From Enterobacter ludwigii (GTDB lineage: Bacteria > Pseudomonadota > Gammaproteobacteria > Enterobacterales > Enterobacteriaceae), in assembly GCF_001750725.1 (NCBI RefSeq), contig NZ_CP017280.1, positions 31,332 to 95,331 of the forward strand: a stretch of DNA of 64,000 bases, read 5' to 3'. The notes beneath the pieces were generated by a model. That model was not told the DNA's origin and ran no database searches. It saw nothing but the letters and a program-made list of their open reading frames with translations. Positions 51,075 to 64,000 of this stretch are shown in pieces (within the stretch, counting starts at the first letter, position 1; every line of letters starts with the position of its first letter). Both the position numbers and the translations under genes were made by a program.

Positions 51075-53264
51075 TTAAGCCGTTTTCAGCTCGCCAACCG
51101 GACGGGCTGGCTCAACTGCTGGGTAATAGGGTTCGTTATGGCGCGCTTTGTTACGCAGACCTTCCGGCACGTCATACAGCGGGCCGAGGTGCTGGTACTG
51201 CTGAGCCATATCGAGATAACGGGCGCTGCCGAGCGTATCCAGCCAGCGGAACGCGCCGCCGTGGAACGGAGGGAAGCCGAGGCCGTACACCAGTGCCATA
51301 TCCGCTTCTGCCGGGCTGGCGATAATGCCTTCTTCCAGGCAACGCACCACTTCGTTGATCATTGGAATCATCATTCGGGCGATGATTTCATCGTCGGTGA
51401 AGTCACGTTTCGGCTGGCTGACGTCGGCCAGCAGGCCATCCACCGCCGCGTCTTCTTCTTTCTTCGGTTTGCCTTTGCTGTCTTCTTTATAACGCCAGAA
51501 GCCCAGGCCGTTTTTCTGACCAAAGCGGCTGGCGTCAAACAGGGCGTCAATCGCGTCGCGATAATCTTTCTGCATTCGCTGCGGGAAGCCTGCCGCCATC
51601 ACCGCCTGGGCGTGGTGTGCGGTGTCAATGCCGACCACATCCAGCAGATACGCCGGACCCATCGGCCAGCCGAACTGTTTTTCCATCACTTTGTCGACTT
51701 TGCGGAAATCCGCACCGTCGCGCAGGAGCTGGCTGAAACCGGCGAAGTACGGGAACAGCACGCGGTTGACGAAGAAGCCCGGACAGTCGTTGACCACGAT
51801 TGGGGTTTTGCCCATTTTGCTGGCCCATGCCACGACTTTGGCGATCGTTTCGTCAGAGGTTTTTTCCCCACGGATCACTTCGACAAGCGGCATACGGTGC
51901 ACCGGGTTAAAGAAGTGCATACCGCAGAAGTTTTCCGGGCGCTTCAGAACGCCTGCCAGTTCGCTAATCGGGATGGTGGAGGTGTTTGAGGCCAGTACGG
52001 TATCAGGACGAACCTTCTCTTCGGTTTCCGCCAGCACCGCTTTTTTGACTTTCGGGTTCTCAACGACCGCTTCAACGACCACATCCACACGGTCGAAACC
52101 GCTATAGTCCAGGGTCGGGTGGATTGTCGAGATCACCCCTGAGAGTTTCAGACCGTCAATTTTGCCGCGTTCCAGCTGTTTATTCAGCAGCTTGGCCGCT
52201 TCGGTCATGCCCAGCGTCAGGGATTTCTCGCTGATGTCTTTCATCACCACAGGCACGCCTTTCCAGGCCGACTGATAAGCGATGCCGCCGCCCATAATGC
52301 CTGCACCGAGTACCGCCGCATGTTTTGGCGTCTCAACATTTTTGGTCAGCTGTTTCGCCTTACCTTTCACGAATTGATCGTTCAGGAAGATGCCCACCAG
52401 TGCGCGAGCTTCATTAGTGTGCGCCAGCGGAACAAAGCTTTGGTTTTCCAGTTTCAGCGCTTCATCACGGCCAAAGCGGGCCGCGGCTTCAATCGTTTTA
52501 ACGGCGGTAATGGGCGCGGGGTAGTGTTTGCCTGCCGTCTGCATCACCATCCCTTTGGCGATGGTGAAGCTCATGGCGGCTTCAATTTTGCTGAGTTTCA
52601 ACGGTTCCAGCTTCGGCTGACGTTTGGCTTTCCAGTCGAGGTCGCCATTAATGGCCTGATGGAGAATGGCGAGGGAGCCTTCAATCAGTTTTTCTGGTTT
52701 AACCACACCGTCCACCAGGCCTATTTTCTGCGCCTGTTCCGCCCCGACATCTTTACCGGCGGCGATGATCTCCAGGGCGCTATCGGCACCCAACATGCGT
52801 GGCATACGTACGGAACCGCCAAAGCCTGGCATGATGCCCAGTTTTGTTTCCGGCAGGCCGATGCGCAGGTCTGGCGTGGCCAGACGATAGTCGGTTGCCA
52901 GCACGCACTCGCAGCCGCCGCCCAGCGCGTAACCGTTAACGGCGGAGACTGTCGGAACAGGCAGATCTTCCAGACGATTAAAGACGCTGTTGGCAAAGTG
53001 CAGCCACTGGCTCAGCTGTTCTTCCGGGACCTGGAACAGTGAAAGGAATTCGGTGATATCTGCACCGACAATAAAAGCCGCTTTGTTTGAGCGCAGCAGC
53101 AGTCCTTTTAATTCAGATTGTTTTTCAAGCACATCCAGCGCCTGGCCAAGACTGGCCACCGTCGCGGTATCAAGCTTGTTGACTGAGCCGGGGGCATCGA
53201 ACACCAGTTCGGCAATGCCATCTTCCAGCCAGTTGAGGTACAGGGTGTCGCCTTTGTAGAGCAT
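51075..53264 (-). CDS. fadB: fatty-acid oxidation complex subunit alpha
   Basis: FadB combines enoyl-CoA hydratase/isomerase (N-terminal crotonase domain, with [18 protein letters not shown] and [14 protein letters not shown]) and 3-hydroxyacyl-CoA dehydrogenase ([16 protein letters not shown]ossmann motif, then [14 protein letters not shown] with the catalytic histidine). Started at [16 protein letters not shown] it has 729 residues, the E. coli length. The 12-codon upstream extension overlaps the FadR site and is rejected. Confidence 0.98.
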   Translation of the reverse strand: MLYKGDTLYLNWLEDGIAELVFDAPGSVNKLDTATVASLGQALDVLEKQSELKGLLLRSNKAAFIVGADITEFLSLFQVPEEQLSQWLHFANSVFNRLEDLPVPTVSAVNGYALGGGCECVLATDYRLATPDLRIGLPETKLGIMPGFGGSVRMPRMLGADSALEIIAAGKDVGAEQAQKIGLVDGVVKPEKLIEGSLAILHQAINGDLDWKAKRQPKLEPLKLSKIEAAMSFTIAKGMVMQTAGKHYPAPITAVKTIEAAARFGRDEALKLENQSFVPLAHTNEARALVGIFLNDQFVKGKAKQLTKNVETPKHAAVLGAGIMGGGIAYQSAWKGVPVVMKDISEKSLTLGMTEAAKLLNKQLERGKIDGLKLSGVISTIHPTLDYSGFDRVDVVVEAVVENPKVKKAVLAETEEKVRPDTVLASNTSTIPISELAGVLKRPENFCGMHFFNPVHRMPLVEVIRGEKTSDETIAKVVAWASKMGKTPIVVNDCPGFFVNRVLFPYFAGFSQLLRDGADFRKVDKVMEKQFGWPMGPAYLLDVVGIDTAHHAQAVMAAGFPQRMQKDYRDAIDALFDASRFGQKNGLGFWRYKEDSKGKPKKEEDAAVDGLLADVSQPKRDFTDDEIIARMMIPMINEVVRCLEEGIIASPAEADMALVYGLGFPPFHGGAFRWLDTLGSARYLDMAQQYQHLGPLYDVPEGLRNKARHNEPYYPAVEPARPVGELKTA

Positions 53265-53290
53265 GTCAGTCTCCTGAATCCAGCAAGTGG

Positions 53291-53307
53291 ATCTGGTCAT
53301 ACCAGAT
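53291..53307 (-). promoter_or_regulatory. FadR operator of fadBA
   Basis: ATCTGGTCATACCAGAT is a near-perfect palindrome that differs only in its central bases from the E. coli fadB operator (ATCTGGT-ACG-ACCAGAT). FadR represses fadBA until long-chain acyl-CoA releases it. Confidence 0.88.
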
Positions 53308-53454
53308 GAGACGGAGTGTGGGATTTATGTTAATAAAATGCAAATTTCTCATTAAGAAATTGCTGCATTGATCACGGTCGGTGGAAATCACGCAGTCGGA
53401 GTCAGGTGTGCTAAGATGCGATGACTTGAGCTCAGAAAAATGAAAGGAAGAAAG

Positions 53455-54786
53455 ATGGACTCACTGGCTTCGCTTTATAAAAATCATATCGTTACCCTAC
53501 AGGAACGTACCCGTGATGTACTGGCGCGCTTTAAGCTGGATGCGCTGTTAATCCACTCCGGAGAGCTGATTAACACCTTCCTGGATGACCATGCGTATCC
53601 GTTTAAGGTCAACCCGCAGTTCAAAGCCTGGGTGCCCGTCACGCAGGTCCCAAATTGCTGGTTGCTGGTGGACGGGGTGAACAAGCCGAAACTGTGGTTC
53701 TATTTGCCTGTCGATTACTGGCACAACGTTGAGCCGCTGCCGACCAGCTTCTGGACGGAAGAAGTGGACGTTATCGCTTTACCAAAAGCCGATGGCATTG
53801 GCAGCCTCCTGCCAGCCGGGCGCGGCAACATTGCTTATATTGGCCCGGTTCCTGAGCGTGCGCTCGGTCTGGATATTCCGGCGGATAAACTCAATCCGAA
53901 AGGGGTTCTGGATTATCTGCACTACTATCGCGCTTATAAGACCGACTACGAACTTTACTGCATGCGTGAAGCGCAAAAAACGGCGGTAAACGGTCACCGT
54001 GCTGCGCATGAAGCGTTCCAGTCTGGCATGAGCGAGTTCGATATTAACCAGGCGTATCTGACCGCCACCGGCCACCGTGACACTGATGTCCCTTACAGCA
54101 ACATCGTCGCGCTGAATGAGCATGCGTCCGTTCTGCACTACACCAGGCTCGATCACCAGGTGCCATCCGAGATGCGCAGCTTCCTGTTGGACGCCGGGGC
54201 AGAGTACAACGGCTATGCGGCCGACCTGACCCGCACCTGGGCGGCAAATGCGGATACCGATTTTGCACAGCTGATTAAAGACGTTAACGATGAGCAACTG
54301 GCGCTTATTGGCACCATGAAAGCGGGAACCAGCTATGTGGATTACCACATCCAGTTCCATCAGCGCATCGCTAAACTGCTGCGTAAGCACCAGATCGTGA
54401 AAGACATGAGCGAAGAGGCGATGGTGGAAAACGATCTGACCGGGCCGTTCATGCCGCACGGTATTGGTCACCCGCTGGGCCTGCAGGTTCATGATGTTGC
54501 CGGTTTTATGCAGGACGATACCGGTACGCACCTGGCCGCGCCGTCTAAATATCCTTACCTGCGCTGCACGCGTATTCTTGAGCCGCGTATGGTGCTGACC
54601 ATCGAGCCGGGTATCTACTTTATCGAATCGCTGTTAGCGCCATGGCGTGAAGGCCCGTTCAGCAAGCACTTCAACTGGGACAAAATTGAAGCGCTGAAAC
54701 CGTTTGGCGGTATTCGTATCGAAGATAACGTGGTGATCCACGAAAACGGTATTGAGAATATGACGCGAGACCTGAAGCTGGCCTGA
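53455..54786 (+). CDS. pepQ: Xaa-Pro dipeptidase
   Basis: PepQ hydrolyses dipeptides with C-terminal proline. Started at [19 protein letters not shown] it has 443 residues, the E. coli length. Metal ligands of the pita-bread fold are in [19 protein letters not shown] (two Asp), [14 protein letters not shown] (His), TIEPGIYF (Glu) and [10 protein letters not shown] (Glu). It is divergent from fadB and overlaps yigZ by one base (TGATG). Confidence 0.97.
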   Translation: MDSLASLYKNHIVTLQERTRDVLARFKLDALLIHSGELINTFLDDHAYPFKVNPQFKAWVPVTQVPNCWLLVDGVNKPKLWFYLPVDYWHNVEPLPTSFWTEEVDVIALPKADGIGSLLPAGRGNIAYIGPVPERALGLDIPADKLNPKGVLDYLHYYRAYKTDYELYCMREAQKTAVNGHRAAHEAFQSGMSEFDINQAYLTATGHRDTDVPYSNIVALNEHASVLHYTRLDHQVPSEMRSFLLDAGAEYNGYAADLTRTWAANADTDFAQLIKDVNDEQLALIGTMKAGTSYVDYHIQFHQRIAKLLRKHQIVKDMSEEAMVENDLTGPFMPHGIGHPLGLQVHDVAGFMQDDTGTHLAAPSKYPYLRCTRILEPRMVLTIEPGIYFIESLLAPWREGPFSKHFNWDKIEALKPFGGIRIEDNVVIHENGIENMTRDLKLA

Positions 54787-55400
54787 TGGATAGCTGGCTG
54801 ATACCGGCTGAACCGGTCACCTTTGTTGAGGAAATTAAGAAGAGTCGATTCATTACGCTGCTGGCACATACCGACGGCGTTGAGGCGGCAAAAGCGTTTG
54901 TTGAGTCCGTTCGCGCGCAACACCCTGACGCACGTCACCATTGCGTGGCATGGGTGGCAGGGCCGCCGAACGATTCACAACAGCTGGGGTTTTCCGATGA
55001 CGGTGAACCGGCAGGCACAGCCGGTAAACCCATGCTCTCCCAGTTGATGGGCAGCGGCGTGGGTGAAATCACCGCCGTGGTCGTTCGCTACTATGGCGGT
55101 ATCTTATTAGGCACGGGTGGACTGGTTAAAGCGTATGGCGGTGGGGTTCAGCAGGCACTGAATATGCTGATTACCACCCGCAAAACGCCGCTCACCGAAT
55201 ATACTTTATTGTGCGATTACGGCCAGTTATCCGGCATTGAGGCATTGCTAAAGCAGTTTAACGGCGTCATCGCGCACAGTGACTATCAGGCAATGGTGCA
55301 ACTGCGCGTGGCGCTTCCGCAGGCGGAACTGGCTGCTTTTTCAGCAAAGTTGGCGGATTTTAGTCGCGGTTCGTTGCAATTGCTGCCGATTGAAGAATAA
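54786..55400 (+). CDS. yigZ: IMPACT-family protein YigZ
   Basis: This 204-residue cytosolic protein of the UPF0029/IMPACT family has the family signature in GDGEPAGTAGKPML-like form (SDDGEPAGTAGKPMLSQL, about residues 71-88) and VVRYYGGILLGTGGLVKAYGG. The C-terminal domain resembles EF-G domain V. The function is not established in bacteria. The length equals E. coli YigZ, and the gene lies between pepQ and trkH as there. Confidence 0.93.
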   Translation: MDSWLIPAEPVTFVEEIKKSRFITLLAHTDGVEAAKAFVESVRAQHPDARHHCVAWVAGPPNDSQQLGFSDDGEPAGTAGKPMLSQLMGSGVGEITAVVVRYYGGILLGTGGLVKAYGGGVQQALNMLITTRKTPLTEYTLLCDYGQLSGIEALLKQFNGVIAHSDYQAMVQLRVALPQAELAAFSAKLADFSRGSLQLLPIEE

Positions 55401-55441
55401 TCCCCACCTCACTTTTTTGAATACCAAAGGAAGCGGCAGAG

Positions 55442-56893
55442 ATGCATTTTCGCGCCATTACCCGAATCGTTGGACTGCTGGTCATACTTTTTTCCGGGAC
55501 GATGATTCTCCCAGGACTGGTAGCGCTTATCTACCGGGACGGCGCGGGGCGGGCATTTACCCAGACCTTCTTTGTCGCGCTGGCGATTGGCTCACTGCTG
55601 TGGTGGCCAAACCGTCGTCAAAAGGGTGAGCTGAAATCTCGCGAAGGGTTTCTGATTGTTGTTCTGTTCTGGACAGTGCTGGGAAGCGTGGGTGCGCTAC
55701 CCTTTATCTTCTCTGAGCAGCCTAATCTGACCGTCACGGATGCGTTTTTTGAATCGTTCTCGGGTTTAACGACGACCGGGGCGACCACGCTGGTCGGGCT
55801 GGATTCCTTACCGCATGCCATTCTCTTTTATCGCCAGATGCTGCAATGGTTCGGGGGGATGGGGATCATCGTCCTGGCAGTGGCCATCCTGCCTATTCTC
55901 GGCGTCGGGGGGATGCAGCTCTACCGTGCGGAAATGCCGGGCCCACTGAAAGATAACAAGATGCGCCCACGCATAGCCGAGACGGCGAAAACCCTGTGGC
56001 TTATCTATGTCTTGCTGACGATTGCCTGTGCGTTAGCGTTATGGTTTGCCGGGATGCCTGCATTCGACGCTATCGGGCACAGCTTTGCGACGATCGCCAT
56101 CGGCGGGTTCTCGACCCACGATGCCAGCGTGGGTTACTTCGACAGCCCCACCATTAACACGATCATTGCCATCTTCCTGCTGATTTCCGGCTGTAACTAC
56201 GGTCTGCACTTCTCCTTACTCAGCGGGCGTAGCCTGAAGGTGTACTGGCGTGACCCGGAGTTTCGCATGTTCATTGGTGTCCAGCTTACGCTGGTCATCA
56301 TCTGTACCGTGGTGTTGTGGTTCCACGATGTCTATAACTCCGCGTTGACTACGTTAAATCAGGCGTTCTTCCAGGTGGTGTCGATGGCAACCACCGCCGG
56401 TTTTACAACGGACAGTATTGCGCGCTGGCCGCTGTTCCTGCCGGTACTGCTGCTGTGTTCTGCGTTCATCGGGGGGTGTGCGGGGTCGACGGGCGGTGGC
56501 CTGAAGGTGATCCGTATTCTGCTGTTGTTTAAGCAGGGGAACCGTGAACTTAAACGTCTGGTCCACCCGAACGCGGTTTACAGCATCAAACTGGGTAACC
56601 GTGCCCTGCCGGAACGTATTCTTGAAGCGGTGTGGGGGTTCTTCTCGGCCTATGCGCTGGTCTTCATCGTCAGTATGCTGGCGATTATCGCGACGGGGGT
56701 GGATGATTTCTCTGCCTTTGCTTCCGTCGTAGCAACGTTGAATAACCTCGGGCCTGGCCTGGGGGTTGTGGCGGATAACTTTGCCAGTATGAACCCGGTC
56801 GCGAAATGGATCCTCATCGCCAACATGCTGTTTGGTCGTCTGGAGGTCTTTACGCTGCTGGTGCTGTTCACCCCAACATTCTGGCGCGAGTAA
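55442..56893 (+). CDS. trkH: Trk potassium uptake channel TrkH
   Basis: TrkH is the membrane-pore subunit of the Trk K+ uptake system, working with the NAD/ATP-binding TrkA. The 483 residues equal E. coli. Four pore-loop repeats are visible, among them [49 protein letters not shown] and [11 protein letters not shown]. The gene lies 41 bases after yigZ and 10 bases before hemG. Confidence 0.97.
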   Translation: MHFRAITRIVGLLVILFSGTMILPGLVALIYRDGAGRAFTQTFFVALAIGSLLWWPNRRQKGELKSREGFLIVVLFWTVLGSVGALPFIFSEQPNLTVTDAFFESFSGLTTTGATTLVGLDSLPHAILFYRQMLQWFGGMGIIVLAVAILPILGVGGMQLYRAEMPGPLKDNKMRPRIAETAKTLWLIYVLLTIACALALWFAGMPAFDAIGHSFATIAIGGFSTHDASVGYFDSPTINTIIAIFLLISGCNYGLHFSLLSGRSLKVYWRDPEFRMFIGVQLTLVIICTVVLWFHDVYNSALTTLNQAFFQVVSMATTAGFTTDSIARWPLFLPVLLLCSAFIGGCAGSTGGGLKVIRILLLFKQGNRELKRLVHPNAVYSIKLGNRALPERILEAVWGFFSAYALVFIVSMLAIIATGVDDFSAFASVVATLNNLGPGLGVVADNFASMNPVAKWILIANMLFGRLEVFTLLVLFTPTFWRE

Positions 56894-56903
56894 GGAGTCG
56901 TCG

Positions 56904-57449
56904 GTGAAAACACTTATTCTTTTCTCTACGCGGGATGGGCAAACGCGTGAGATTGCCTCATATCTGGCTTCAGAATTAAAAGAGCTGGGGATTTACTCTG
57001 ATGTGGTGAACCTGAACCGCACGGAGCAGATAGCCTGGCAGGATTACGACCGTGTGGTTATTGGCGCGTCTATTCGTTACGGGCATTTCCATCCGGCGCT
57101 GGATCGTTTTGTGAAAAAGCATACGGCAGTGCTCAATAAACTGCCCGGGGCTTTTTACTCGGTCAATCTGGTGGCGCGTAAACCTGAGAAACGTACGCCG
57201 CAGACCAACAGCTATACGCGCAAGTTTCTGTTGAGCTCTCCGTGGCAGCCGGACATCAGCGCCGTCTTTGCCGGCGCGCTGCGTTATCCGCGCTATCGCT
57301 GGTATGACCGCTTTATGATTCGCCTCATTATGAAGATGACTGGCGGCGAAACCGATACGCGCAAAGAGGTGGTGTATACCGACTGGTCGCAGGTCGCCAG
57401 TTTTGCGCGGGAGATCGCACATTTATCAGGCGATTCGCGGCTTAAATAG
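56904..57449 (+). CDS. hemG: menaquinone-dependent protoporphyrinogen oxidase HemG
   Basis: HemG is a flavodoxin-like, FMN-containing enzyme that oxidises protoporphyrinogen IX and passes electrons to quinones. It performs a later step than the hemCD products encoded in this window. Started at the GTG at 56904 ([22 protein letters not shown]) it has 181 residues, the E. coli length, with AAGGAG 6 bases upstream. The FMN phosphate loop is STRDGQT and the insert [12 protein letters not shown] is specific for HemG. In E. coli it is the left neighbour of rrnA, as here. Confidence 0.96.
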   Translation: MKTLILFSTRDGQTREIASYLASELKELGIYSDVVNLNRTEQIAWQDYDRVVIGASIRYGHFHPALDRFVKKHTAVLNKLPGAFYSVNLVARKPEKRTPQTNSYTRKFLLSSPWQPDISAVFAGALRYPRYRWYDRFMIRLIMKMTGGETDTRKEVVYTDWSQVASFAREIAHLSGDSRLK

Positions 57450-57498
57450 GCATGACGTTTGAAAAGTGAGCGAACGAAAAGTTTTTTGTATTTTGTGC

Positions 57499-57535
57499 TT
57501 GTCACTTCAGAATAACTCCCTATAATGCGCCTCCA
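57499..57535 (+). promoter_or_regulatory. rrn P1 promoter
   Basis: TTGTCA (57499-57504) and TATAAT (57521-57526) are 16 bases apart, with the GC-rich discriminator GCGCCTCC and start near A57535. These are the exact features of E. coli rrn P1 promoters (ppGpp/DksA and initiating-nucleotide control). An A/T-rich UP-like stretch precedes it (57475-57498). Confidence 0.93.
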
Positions 57536-57595
57536 CTGACACGGAACAACGGCACACACGCCGCCGGGTCAGCAGAGATAAGCGAAAATAAATGC

Positions 57596-57623
57596 TTGAC
57601 TCTGAAGCGGGAAAGCGTAATAT
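57596..57623 (+). promoter_or_regulatory. rrn P2 promoter
   Basis: TTGACT (57596-57601) and TAATAT (57618-57623) with a 16-base spacer, about 100 bases after P1, as in E. coli rrn operons. Confidence 0.88.
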
Positions 57624-57658
57624 GCACACCCCGCGCCGCAGCGAAAACGAAGCGGCAC

Positions 57659-57671
57659 TGCTCTTTAACAA
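57659..57671 (+). promoter_or_regulatory. rrn boxA antitermination signal
   Basis: TGCTCTTTAACAA is the canonical rRNA boxA bound as RNA by NusB/NusE (S10). A second boxA-like GCTCTTTAAAAA lies in the 16S-23S spacer near 59667. Confidence 0.92.
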
Positions 57672-57674
57672 TTT

Positions 57675-57697
57675 ATCAGACAATCTGTGTGGGCACT
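57675..57697 (+). promoter_or_regulatory. 5' strand of the pre-16S RNase III stem
   Basis: ATCAGACAATCTGTGTG...GCACT pairs with AGTGC..CACACAGATTGTCTGAT at 59364-59386, after the mature 16S end. The long stem is the RNase III processing site of the 16S precursor. Confidence 0.85.
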
Positions 57698-57802
57698 CAA
57701 AGTGACATGGATTCTTAATGTCTTCGGACACTAAATGAATACCAAGTCTCTGAGTGAACATACGTAATTCATTACGAAGTTTAATTCACGAGCATCAAAC
57801 TT

Positions 57803-59342
<1,540 letters not shown>

Positions 59343-59412
59343 CCTTAAAGAACCTGCCTTTGTAGTGCTCACACAGATTGTCTGATGAAAAACAGCAGTA
59401 AAAAACCTCTAC

Positions 59413-59489
<77 letters not shown>

Positions 59490-59527
59490 AATCTGTCATG
59501 CAGATTTGAAGAGGTTGGTCATACGAT

Positions 59528-59603
59528 GGGGCTATAGCTCAGCTGGGAGAGCGCCTGCTTTGCACGCAGGAGGTCTGCGGTTCGATCCCGCATAGCTCCA
59601 CCA
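59528..59603 (+). tRNA. alaT: tRNA-Ala (anticodon TGC) in rRNA spacer
   Basis: A 76-base tRNA with CCA. The anticodon loop TTTGCAC gives TGC. It follows tRNA-Ile by 38 bases. Confidence 0.97.
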
Positions 59604-59783
59604 TCTTTTACTGCGAAAACAAGAAAACTTCAGAGTGAACCTGAAAAGGTGCACTGCGAAGTTTTGCTCTTTAAAAATCTGGATCAAGCTGAAAATTGAA
59701 ACGACACACAGTTAATGTGTGTTCGAGTCTCTCAAATTTTCGCAAACCGGTGATGAATCGAAAGAAACATCTTCGGGTTGTGA

Positions 59784-62688
<2,905 letters not shown>

Positions 62689-62750
62689 ACAACGCCGAAG
62701 ATGTTTTGGCGATGAGAGACGATTTTCAGCTGATACAGATTAACAGAATT

Positions 62751-62870
62751 TGCCTGGCGGCTTTAGCGCGGTGGTCCCACCTGACCCCATGCCGAACTCA
62801 GAAGTGAAACGCCGTAGCGCCGATGGTAGTGTGGGGTCTCCCCATGTGAGAGTAGGGAACTGCCAGGCAT
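62751..62870 (+). rRNA. rrf: 5S ribosomal RNA
   Basis: A 120-base 5S gene from TGCCTGGCGGC to GCCAGGCAT with complementary ends, and the conserved CCGAACTCAGAAGTGAAACG. A single 5S copy is followed by a terminator and then murB, with no tRNA downstream. Confidence 0.99.
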
Positions 62871-62883
62871 CAAATAAGTGAAG

Positions 62884-62909
62884 AGGCCATCCGAAAGGAT
62901 GGCCTTTTT
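62884..62909 (+). terminator. Rho-independent terminator of the rRNA operon
   Basis: AGGCCATCC-GAAA-GGATGGCCT hairpin followed by TTTT, 13 bases after 5S. Confidence 0.94.
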
Positions 62910-63002
62910 GCGTTTTTATCCCTTCCTCGTTGCTCTAAACTAATCACCTATCCCCCCGTATATACGGTAAACTATCCCGGTTTTTGTCTCAGGATAGCGT
63001 CT

Positions 63003-64000
63003 ATGAATCACTCCCTTAAGCCCTGGAATACCTTTGGCATTCAACGTAATGCTAATAAAATTGTACGTGCCGATACTGCACAGCAGCTGCTGGATGCCTG
63101 GCAAAGCGCAACAGAACAAGACGAACCTGTACTGATTCTGGGCGAAGGAAGTAATGTCCTGTTTCTCGATGATTTTGCGGGAACGGTGATCGTTAACCGC
63201 ATCATGGGAATTGATGTGGAAGAGCGCGCCGATAGTTGGCATCTGCACGTTGGCGCCGGTGAAAACTGGCATCATCTGGTGCAATACACCCTGGACAAAG
63301 GGATGCCAGGACTGGAAAACCTTGCCCTTATCCCTGGCTGCGCCGGATCATCCCCCATTCAAAATATCGGTGCCTATGGCATCGAACTGAAACACGTTTG
63401 TGAATACGTCGATTGTATTGAGCTGGCGACCGGCGCGGCTCAGCGTTTAACCGCTGAACAGTGCCGTTTTGGCTACCGTGACAGTATTTTCAAGCATGAA
63501 TATCAGGATCGCTACGTGATTGTCGCCGTAGGCCTGCGTCTGTCAAAAAACTGGCAGCCGGTGCTGACCTACGGTGATTTAACGCGTCTCGATCCCGAAA
63601 CGGCGACTGCCCGTGACGTTTTTGACTCGGTGTGCCATATGCGCACGACCAAACTTCCTGATCCTAAAGTGAATGGAAATGCGGGAAGCTTCTTCAAAAA
63701 CCCGGTTATCAGCAGCGAAAACGCCCAAGCGTTTCTTGCAGGTTGGCCTGCCGCACCCCATTACCCACAGGCGGATGGTAGCGTGAAGCTGGCCGCGGGC
63801 TGGCTTATCGATCAATGCCAGTTAAAAGGCGCCTCCGTGGGCGGTGCGGCCGTTCATCGTCAGCAGGCTCTGGTGCTGATTAATCAAAACGATGCGACCA
63901 GCGAGGATGTTGTCCGGTTGGCCCATCACGTCCGTCAGCAAGTGGGCGAAAAATTTAACGTCTGGCTGGAGCCAGAGGTCCGCTTCATTGGCCGTACGGG
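63003..64000 (+). CDS. murB: UDP-N-acetylenolpyruvoylglucosamine reductase, 3' end cut by window
   Basis: MurB reduces UDP-GlcNAc-enolpyruvate to UDP-MurNAc with NADPH and FAD in peptidoglycan synthesis. About 332 codons are present of roughly 342. Visible FAD-binding blocks are [15 protein letters not shown] and [21 protein letters not shown]. The catalytic serine is in [11 protein letters not shown], and the window ends in [13 protein letters not shown], close to the C-terminus. The start at 63003 matches [13 protein letters not shown] of E. coli. In E. coli murB follows rrnB, not rrnA. Confidence 0.97.
   Translation, partial: MNHSLKPWNTFGIQRNANKIVRADTAQQLLDAWQSATEQDEPVLILGEGSNVLFLDDFAGTVIVNRIMGIDVEERADSWHLHVGAGENWHHLVQYTLDKGMPGLENLALIPGCAGSSPIQNIGAYGIELKHVCEYVDCIELATGAAQRLTAEQCRFGYRDSIFKHEYQDRYVIVAVGLRLSKNWQPVLTYGDLTRLDPETATARDVFDSVCHMRTTKLPDPKVNGNAGSFFKNPVISSENAQAFLAGWPAAPHYPQADGSVKLAAGWLIDQCQLKGASVGGAAVHRQQALVLINQNDATSEDVVRLAHHVRQQVGEKFNVWLEPEVRFIGRT

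Overview
The window is a chromosomal core region of a member of the Enterobacteriaceae, most probably Enterobacter or a close relative such as Lelliottia. The 16S rRNA gene has Enterobacter-type variable regions, almost every protein is a full-length orthologue of an E. coli/Salmonella protein, and gene order follows the E. coli K-12 stretch wecB to hemG nearly gene for gene. I found no prophage, insertion sequence, integrase, CRISPR array, toxin-antitoxin pair or recognisable defence system. The window does not appear to hold a novel multi-gene system. Interest lies in its junctions, leaders and control regions.

Layout. 1-7523: distal end of the enterobacterial common antigen (ECA) operon, wecB' wecC wecD wecE wzxE wecF wzyE wecG, with 4-base overlaps or very short gaps. 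7721-9106: amino-acid permease yifK/thrP. 9209-9657: tRNA operon argX-hisR-leuT-proM. 9956-10158: small RNA GlmZ behind a well-formed sigma-54 promoter with GlrR and IHF motifs. 10164-11375: an MFS transporter where E. coli carries aslB-aslA. 11545-15640 (minus strand): hemCDXY haem operon, divergent from cyaA (15987). 18574-24655: cyaY, lptM (yifL), then dapF-yigA-xerC-yigB and the SOS gene uvrD. 25013-34588: corA, rarD/yigI, pldA, recQ, rhtC/rhtB, pldB, yigL, bioP. 34476-37807: metR/metE divergent pair. 37853-41271: ysgA, udp, rmuC. 41338-46823: ubiE-ubiJ-ubiB-tatABC and tatD. 46820-49719: rfaH (minus), ubiD, fre. 49902-53264 (minus): fadBA. 53455-57449: pepQ-yigZ-trkH-hemG. 57499-62909: a complete rRNA operon with tRNA-Ile and tRNA-Ala in the spacer. 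63003-64000: 5' part of murB.

How the genes work together. The wec genes make dTDP-Fuc4NAc and UDP-ManNAcA and assemble, flip and polymerise the ECA repeat. hemC/hemD carry out two consecutive steps of tetrapyrrole synthesis and hemG a late step of haem synthesis. ubiE/ubiJ/ubiB/ubiD/fre serve ubiquinone synthesis and flavin reduction. tatABC exports folded proteins. fadBA degrades fatty acids. xerC, uvrD, recQ and rmuC maintain DNA. Control sites legible in the sequence include LexA (uvrD), CRP (cyaA, udp), FadR (fadB), MetR and MetJ (metR-metE), GlrR/IHF/sigma-54 (glmZ) and stringent-type promoters (argX tRNA operon, rrn P1).

The largest departure from the E. coli map is at the right end. 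The rRNA operon has the left flank (hemG) and the Ile/Ala spacer of E. coli rrnA but the right flank (murB) of rrnB. This points to an rRNA-mediated rearrangement, a different ancestral order, or an assembly join. Other departures are loss of aslBA, yigE and yigFG, a gained MFS transporter, and an ERIC-like element after fadA.
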